Notes under the pieces: model-generated | Database searches by the model: none | What the model saw: only the letters and a program-made list of their open reading frames with translations | What the model was told of the DNA's origin: nothing | Part shown: positions 60,503 to 64,000 of the stretch, piece after piece | How the letters are laid out: the number at the start of each line of letters is the position of its first letter | How positions within the stretch are numbered: the stretch's first letter is position 1 | NCBI RefSeq assembly: GCF_008017835.1 | Contig: NZ_VRLT01000032.1 | Location: 1 to 64,000, forward strand | DNA length: 64,000 nt | Direction: 5' to 3' | DNA from: Mesonia sp. HuA40 | GTDB taxonomy: Bacteria; Bacteroidota; Bacteroidia; Flavobacteriales; Flavobacteriaceae | Position numbers and translations under genes: made by a program

Positions 60503-61467
60503 TCGGGTTGGTAGGTATACACCTCATCAAGAGGAATTTCCAATTCATAAGCCTTACGCGAGGCATTGTCTAAATGCGCTTCGCGCAACCAAGGATTATG
60601 AATTTTTAAAATCTTATAATTAATATCCATTTTCTTAGCAAAACGGGCAAAGTTGGTTACCGGTGTATCTATCACCACAGTTCTGGTGGGCACCGGACTA
60701 TACAAATCTTCTTTATTAAAGTGGAAACCATAGGCTTTTGGCTGACTAAAAATCGTTTTAATTGCCAATATACGGAACACGTATCTACCGGTTTCTATAT
60801 TCAACAACAGGTCGTAATAATCATTTACCTCTTGGCGATCTTGCTGTTTACGAATCCCGTAATTTCCTGCATTATAAGCAGCGGCAGCAAGGGTCCAACT
60901 TCCCAACTCTTCTTTGGCTTTTTTCAAATAAGCACAAGCCACTTCGGTCGATTTGGCGATATGGTAGCGTTCATCGATATTGTCATTGATTTCTAAACCG
61001 TACTCCCGTCCGGTGGTTTTCATTATTTGCCAAAAACCTGTAGCACCTGCAGGCGACACCACTGGCATTAAGCCACTTTCGGCAACCGCCAAGTATTTAA
61101 AATCATCGGGGACACCATGTTTAGCTAAAATCGGTTCAATAATAGGAAAGTACTTGTTCATGCGTTTGAGTAACAACAAGCCATTTGACTGCCAATAGGT
61201 ATTCACCAACATTTCTCGATCGAGTCGCTCCCGAATATCCGGATTATCTAAAGGCACCGCCTCCCCGGCAAAATTAATGTTTTCGGGTATAGGCAAAGCA
61301 TACACTTTATAATCTTTTACATGCGGCTCCGCTTTTTTGGGCAGCAAATCTTTTTCAATTAGGGCTTCATAATCATTATGCTGCTGGTAACTACTCAGCG
61401 CCAGCGCTCCAATTCCACTCAGGGCAATCACCCCTACTACACTTAAAAACCGATTCATCCTCTTCAT
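60499..61467 (-). CDS. Lytic murein transglycosylase (SLT type)
   Basis: A 322-residue exported lytic transglycosylase, cleaving peptidoglycan glycan strands with formation of 1,6-anhydro ends. The N-terminal signal or anchor helix is about 8-25. The SLT domain (about 110-250) has the catalytic Glu in LAVAESGLMPVVSPAGATGFW, then AAAAYNAGNYGI. It is like MltD but without LysM repeats at the C-terminus. A start at Met 4 (MNRFLSV) is also possible. cls follows with a 4-base overlap, and the alpha/beta hydrolase gene lies 17 bases upstream. Confidence 0.92.
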   Translation of the reverse strand: MKRMNRFLSVVGVIALSGIGALALSSYQQHNDYEALIEKDLLPKKAEPHVKDYKVYALPIPENINFAGEAVPLDNPDIRERLDREMLVNTYWQSNGLLLLKRMNKYFPIIEPILAKHGVPDDFKYLAVAESGLMPVVSPAGATGFWQIMKTTGREYGLEINDNIDERYHIAKSTEVACAYLKKAKEELGSWTLAAAAYNAGNYGIRKQQDRQEVNDYYDLLLNIETGRYVFRILAIKTIFSQPKAYGFHFNKEDLYSPVPTRTVVIDTPVTNFARFAKKMDINYKILKIHNPWLREAHLDNASRKAYELEIPLDEVYTYQPE

Positions 61468-61484
61468 ACGTATATTTTTTTTTC

Positions 61485-62204
61485 TTATTCATCTACCAGC
61501 ACGCCTTGCTCTATATAGGCTGGCAAGTGCTCATTAAACCATCTAAAACGTTCGATGATCATCGCATGCGTACCACCTTGCACCGGAATATAGTTTTGTA
61601 TATATTTCACAGGAAAAATAGGATCTTCGGTCCCGTGAATATGCACCAAACCGGGCAATGGTTTTTCTTGTTTCCAATGCAAGATTTGCTCCAAAGACCA
61701 ATCTAAATATTCTTTTTGATGCACGCTTAAATATTTTTTATACCATTTCGCCCGCTTGCGCGTGTAGCTTCCTACTGGCCAGTCTGATAGGTTTTCAATC
61801 TTCTGTGCCCATTGAGTAGGTAAAAGCTTATACAATCTCATGCTCTTTGCCCAACGCAAGCGTCTTGGCATCTCTAAATGCGTTTTGATACTCGAAATAA
61901 TAATCACTCGGCGTACGGCTAGCAATTGAGCTAACTCTTGCACGATTATTCCGCCAAATGACACTCCGATTAATACCGGCTGCTCGTGTTTGATTTCGGG
62001 CAGATAGCGCTTCACATAATGCTTCAACGTTTCTCCCATTTCGGGCATCTTCCAAGACAAATACACCAATTTGAACCGATGTTCATCCAATTGTAGGTAT
62101 TCAAAAATAGCCGGACTAGCAGCCATACCGGGCATAAAATAAACCGGTATTTTTTGTTTTACTGCAGGTGGGGTTTCCACCGATGTAGGCGAATCGTTTA
62201 GCAT
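61485..62204 (-). CDS. Alpha/beta-hydrolase family protein
   Basis: A 239-residue cytoplasmic alpha/beta hydrolase. The nucleophile elbow is VLIGVSFGGIIVQEL (Ser in GVSFGG, about residue 103). The catalytic Asp is probably in HIHGTEDPIFP and the His in VQGGTHAMIIERF. The substrate is unknown. It lies 17 bases before the lytic transglycosylase gene and may share its transcript, which suggests an envelope link but does not prove one. Confidence 0.85.
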   Translation of the reverse strand: MLNDSPTSVETPPAVKQKIPVYFMPGMAASPAIFEYLQLDEHRFKLVYLSWKMPEMGETLKHYVKRYLPEIKHEQPVLIGVSFGGIIVQELAQLLAVRRVIIISSIKTHLEMPRRLRWAKSMRLYKLLPTQWAQKIENLSDWPVGSYTRKRAKWYKKYLSVHQKEYLDWSLEQILHWKQEKPLPGLVHIHGTEDPIFPVKYIQNYIPVQGGTHAMIIERFRWFNEHLPAYIEQGVLVDE

Positions 62205-62447
62205 AATTTACTCAACACAAATCTAATAGGAATATACTAAAAAAAGCCTCTTGTTGCCCAGAAATTATTGAGATTAACTTTTTACTATTCCGCGCAAGCA
62301 TATAAACTAGAGCAAGCCTTTAAATCCAAGCCTTAAAGAAACGTCAAAGTCTACTCCTTTACACCCGTACACGATAATTTTTCGTATCTTTATACTTGTT
62401 TATGAGCCGATTGACGCTAAAAATAATCTGTTTAAAATTTATAAATT
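62205..62447. other. Divergent intergenic region
   Basis: 243 bases between the hydrolase gene and a small rightward gene. A TATCTTTA-like element (62387-62394) may be part of a promoter for the latter. Nothing else was recognised. Confidence 0.35.
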
Positions 62448-62756
62448 ATGCCCAGTATTACCGCCCCTTTAAAAGACAATGAATTCATCAGACAATTTGA
62501 AGCCCAAGTAGATCAAGTATTCATCGCAATTGAATATAGCAAACAAGAACGCAAAATATTTCTTTCTCGTTTGCATCAAAATCCGCCAGAAGGTTTAACC
62601 ACCGTACAAGTAGACACCTTTCTAGAACAGGTATTTGATTATGTGCGCAGCTTAGGCCGATTAAAAATTGTGCCCACCGGTAAAGAAGTAGCCCGCTTTT
62701 TTAAGGCCCGCAAAAAACAATATGACGATTTAATTCCTATGGGAATGTCGCTTTAA
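62448..62756 (+). CDS. Small hypothetical protein
   Basis: A 102-residue soluble protein that I do not recognise. It looks mostly helical, with EFIRQFEAQVDQVFIAIEYS in the first third and RSLGRLKIVPTGKEVARFF near the end. Codon use matches the neighbours. Its stop overlaps the stop of the convergent mtaB gene by 4 bases. A real gene is likely because it starts cleanly after an intergenic region, and the family is probably confined to Bacteroidota. Confidence 0.65.
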   Translation: MPSITAPLKDNEFIRQFEAQVDQVFIAIEYSKQERKIFLSRLHQNPPEGLTTVQVDTFLEQVFDYVRSLGRLKIVPTGKEVARFFKARKKQYDDLIPMGMSL

Positions 62757-64000
62757 ATCGTCGCCTCTTCGCCTACAAAATCAAAGCGCACCAAGCCGTC
62801 TTCGTCTATTTCGGTTAATTTTATGCGATGTATGGTATTCACAAAACTAGGATCCCACGGCATTTTTACTTTCACGTAGTTTTCGGTAAATCCGTGTATA
62901 TAACCGGCTTTATTTTCGCCTTCAAATAACACACTACGTTCACTACCCAATTGCTCTTCATAAAAAGCACGTCGCTTTTTAGCCGACAAGCCGCGTAGCA
63001 TTTTGCTGCGTTTTTTGCGTTGCTTTAAGGGCACTACTCCTGGCATACTTGCCGCTGGCGTATTCTCACGCTCAGAATAAGTAAATACGTGTAAATAAGA
63101 AATAGGTAAATCGTTTAAAAAATTATAAGTCTCTAAGAAATGCTCCTCGGTTTCACCGGGAAATCCTACAATCACATCTACCCCTATACAAGCGTGCGGC
63201 ATTGCCGCTTTTATAGCCTGTACCCTATTTACATACAAATCACTCATATACCGGCGACGCATTAATTTAAGCATCGCATCGCTACCGCTTTGCAGCGGAA
63301 TATGAAAATGCGGCACAAAACTGCGGCTTTGTGCTACAAAATCTATGGTTTCATTTTTCAGCAAATTGGGTTCTATACTCGAAATACGCAAACGCTCTAT
63401 ACCTGGTACTTCATCTAGAGCCTGTACCAATTCATAAAAGGTATGCTCATGCTTTTTATTGCCAAACTCACCTTTTCCATAATCACCAATATTCACTCCG
63501 GTTAGCACAATCTCTTTGATATCTTGTGCGGCGATTTCGGCAGCATTGTTCAATACATTAGGTAAGGTATCACTACGCGATATTCCCCTTGCCAGCGGTA
63601 TAGTACAGTAGGTACATTTATAGTCGCAACCGTCTTGTACTTTTAGAAAAGCCCGGGTTCTGTCACCAATACTATAACTTCCCACATAAAAATCGGCTTC
63701 ATCAATTTCACAAGCGTGTACTAAACCATTTCCGCCATCGAGCTTGGGTTGGGCTAACAAATCATTCAAGTAATGCGTGATTTTAAACTTTTCGGTTGCT
63801 CCTAAAACTAGGTCTACGCCGTTTACATCGGCTAGCTCTTCAGGCTTGAGTTGCGCATAACAGCCCACGGCAATCACAAAAGCATCTGGATTTACTTTCT
63901 GCGCCTGTTTTACAATACCCTTAAAACGTTTGTCGGCGTTTTCGGTTACACTACACGTATTGATCACATATATATCGGCCGACTCATGAAATTCTACCCG
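62753..64000 (-). CDS. mtaB: tRNA t6A37 methylthiotransferase MtaB, 5-end cut by window
   Basis: A radical SAM methylthiotransferase of the MtaB (YqeV) type, converting t6A37 to ms2t6A37 in ANN-decoding tRNAs such as tRNA-Lys. The visible part is 415 residues and is open to the right edge. The N-terminal cluster Cys is in VINTCSVTENAD. The radical SAM motif is in QDGCDYKCTYCTIPLARG (CxxxCxxC). IPLQSGSDAMLKLMRRRY and a C-terminal TRAM domain follow. A GTG at 63967 could be read as a start, but the frame continues upstream with family-like sequence (VEFHESADIY), so the gene is truncated only by the window. Confidence 0.93.
   Translation of the reverse strand, partial: RVEFHESADIYVINTCSVTENADKRFKGIVKQAQKVNPDAFVIAVGCYAQLKPEELADVNGVDLVLGATEKFKITHYLNDLLAQPKLDGGNGLVHACEIDEADFYVGSYSIGDRTRAFLKVQDGCDYKCTYCTIPLARGISRSDTLPNVLNNAAEIAAQDIKEIVLTGVNIGDYGKGEFGNKKHEHTFYELVQALDEVPGIERLRISSIEPNLLKNETIDFVAQSRSFVPHFHIPLQSGSDAMLKLMRRRYMSDLYVNRVQAIKAAMPHACIGVDVIVGFPGETEEHFLETYNFLNDLPISYLHVFTYSERENTPAASMPGVVPLKQRKKRSKMLRGLSAKKRRAFYEEQLGSERSVLFEGENKAGYIHGFTENYVKVKMPWDPSFVNTIHRIKLTEIDEDGLVRFDFVGEEATI

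Noticed and set aside
1-64000. CRISPR arrays, insertion sequences, integrases, toxin-antitoxin or restriction genes
   Set aside because: Looked for repeats with regular spacers, transposase motifs and terminal repeats on both strands; none were seen.

Overview
This is a low-GC chromosomal segment of a member of the Bacteroidota, almost certainly family Flavobacteriaceae. Supporting signs are a fused ccoN/ccoO cbb3 oxidase gene, type IX secretion (porQ and C-terminal sorting domains), DUF819, DUF4369, DUF4876, DUF6029 and DUF6850 families, a SurA/PpiC triplet beside MoxR, a zeaxanthin-type carotenoid cluster, and promoters with the Bacteroidota -33 TTTG / -7 TAnnTTTG pattern instead of sigma70 boxes. 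No phage, insertion sequence, CRISPR array or recent island was seen. Most of the window is core genome.

Layout. 1-816: no gene, but three tandem leftward promoters that probably serve a stable-RNA (rRNA?) operon lying left of the window. 0.8-5 kb: DoxX-like protein, AlkB-type dioxygenase, a TIGR03643-like protein, S1/P1 nuclease, DUF819 permease and a DUF4369 lipoprotein. 5-12.6 kb: dnaK, L-serine ammonia-lyase, glutamate dehydrogenase, group III truncated haemoglobin and acetyl-CoA hydrolase/transferase. 12.6-21.3 kb: complete cbb3 oxidase locus (ccoI-S-NO-Q-P, then ccoG-H and a SafE-like protein) with an FNR/CRP-like site upstream of ccoI. 21.5-27.4 kb: DUF6029 barrel and TlpA divergent from an Omp28/T9SS cluster. 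27.5-31.9 kb: cmk, porQ, a lipoprotein with calcium-type repeats, S4 protein, phosphoribosyltransferase and shikimate kinase.

32.0-32.5 kb holds two identical tRNA-Lys(UUU) genes and one tRNA-Leu(GAG). 32.8-40 kb has a small protein with a duplicated four-cysteine module, then a four-gene operon (TonB-dependent receptor, DUF4876 lipoprotein, DUF6850 barrel, di-haem peroxidase lipoprotein). This operon is the best candidate here for a poorly described system. 40.2-45 kb: a MerR/B12-domain regulator of CarH type translationally coupled to crtI-crtB-crtZ-crtY. It carries the W-x9-EH photoreceptor signature, so the pigment cluster may be light-switched. 45-57.4 kb: thioredoxin-like protein, aconitase, MoxR and three SurA/PpiC proteins, SRPBCC protein, a CarB without its allosteric domain, and rpmH. 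57.7-64 kb: TPR-like membrane protein, a thioredoxin-fold protein with a CxxS site, cardiolipin synthase, lytic transglycosylase, an alpha/beta hydrolase, an unknown protein, and mtaB cut by the right edge.

The cbb3 oxidase, truncated haemoglobin and acetyl-CoA hydrolase run in one direction and look like a low-oxygen block. Several genes deal with envelope redox chemistry and folding: the TlpA proteins, Omp28 proteins, SurA group and CxxS protein. Many transcription units end in clear hairpin terminators, several serving convergent genes.
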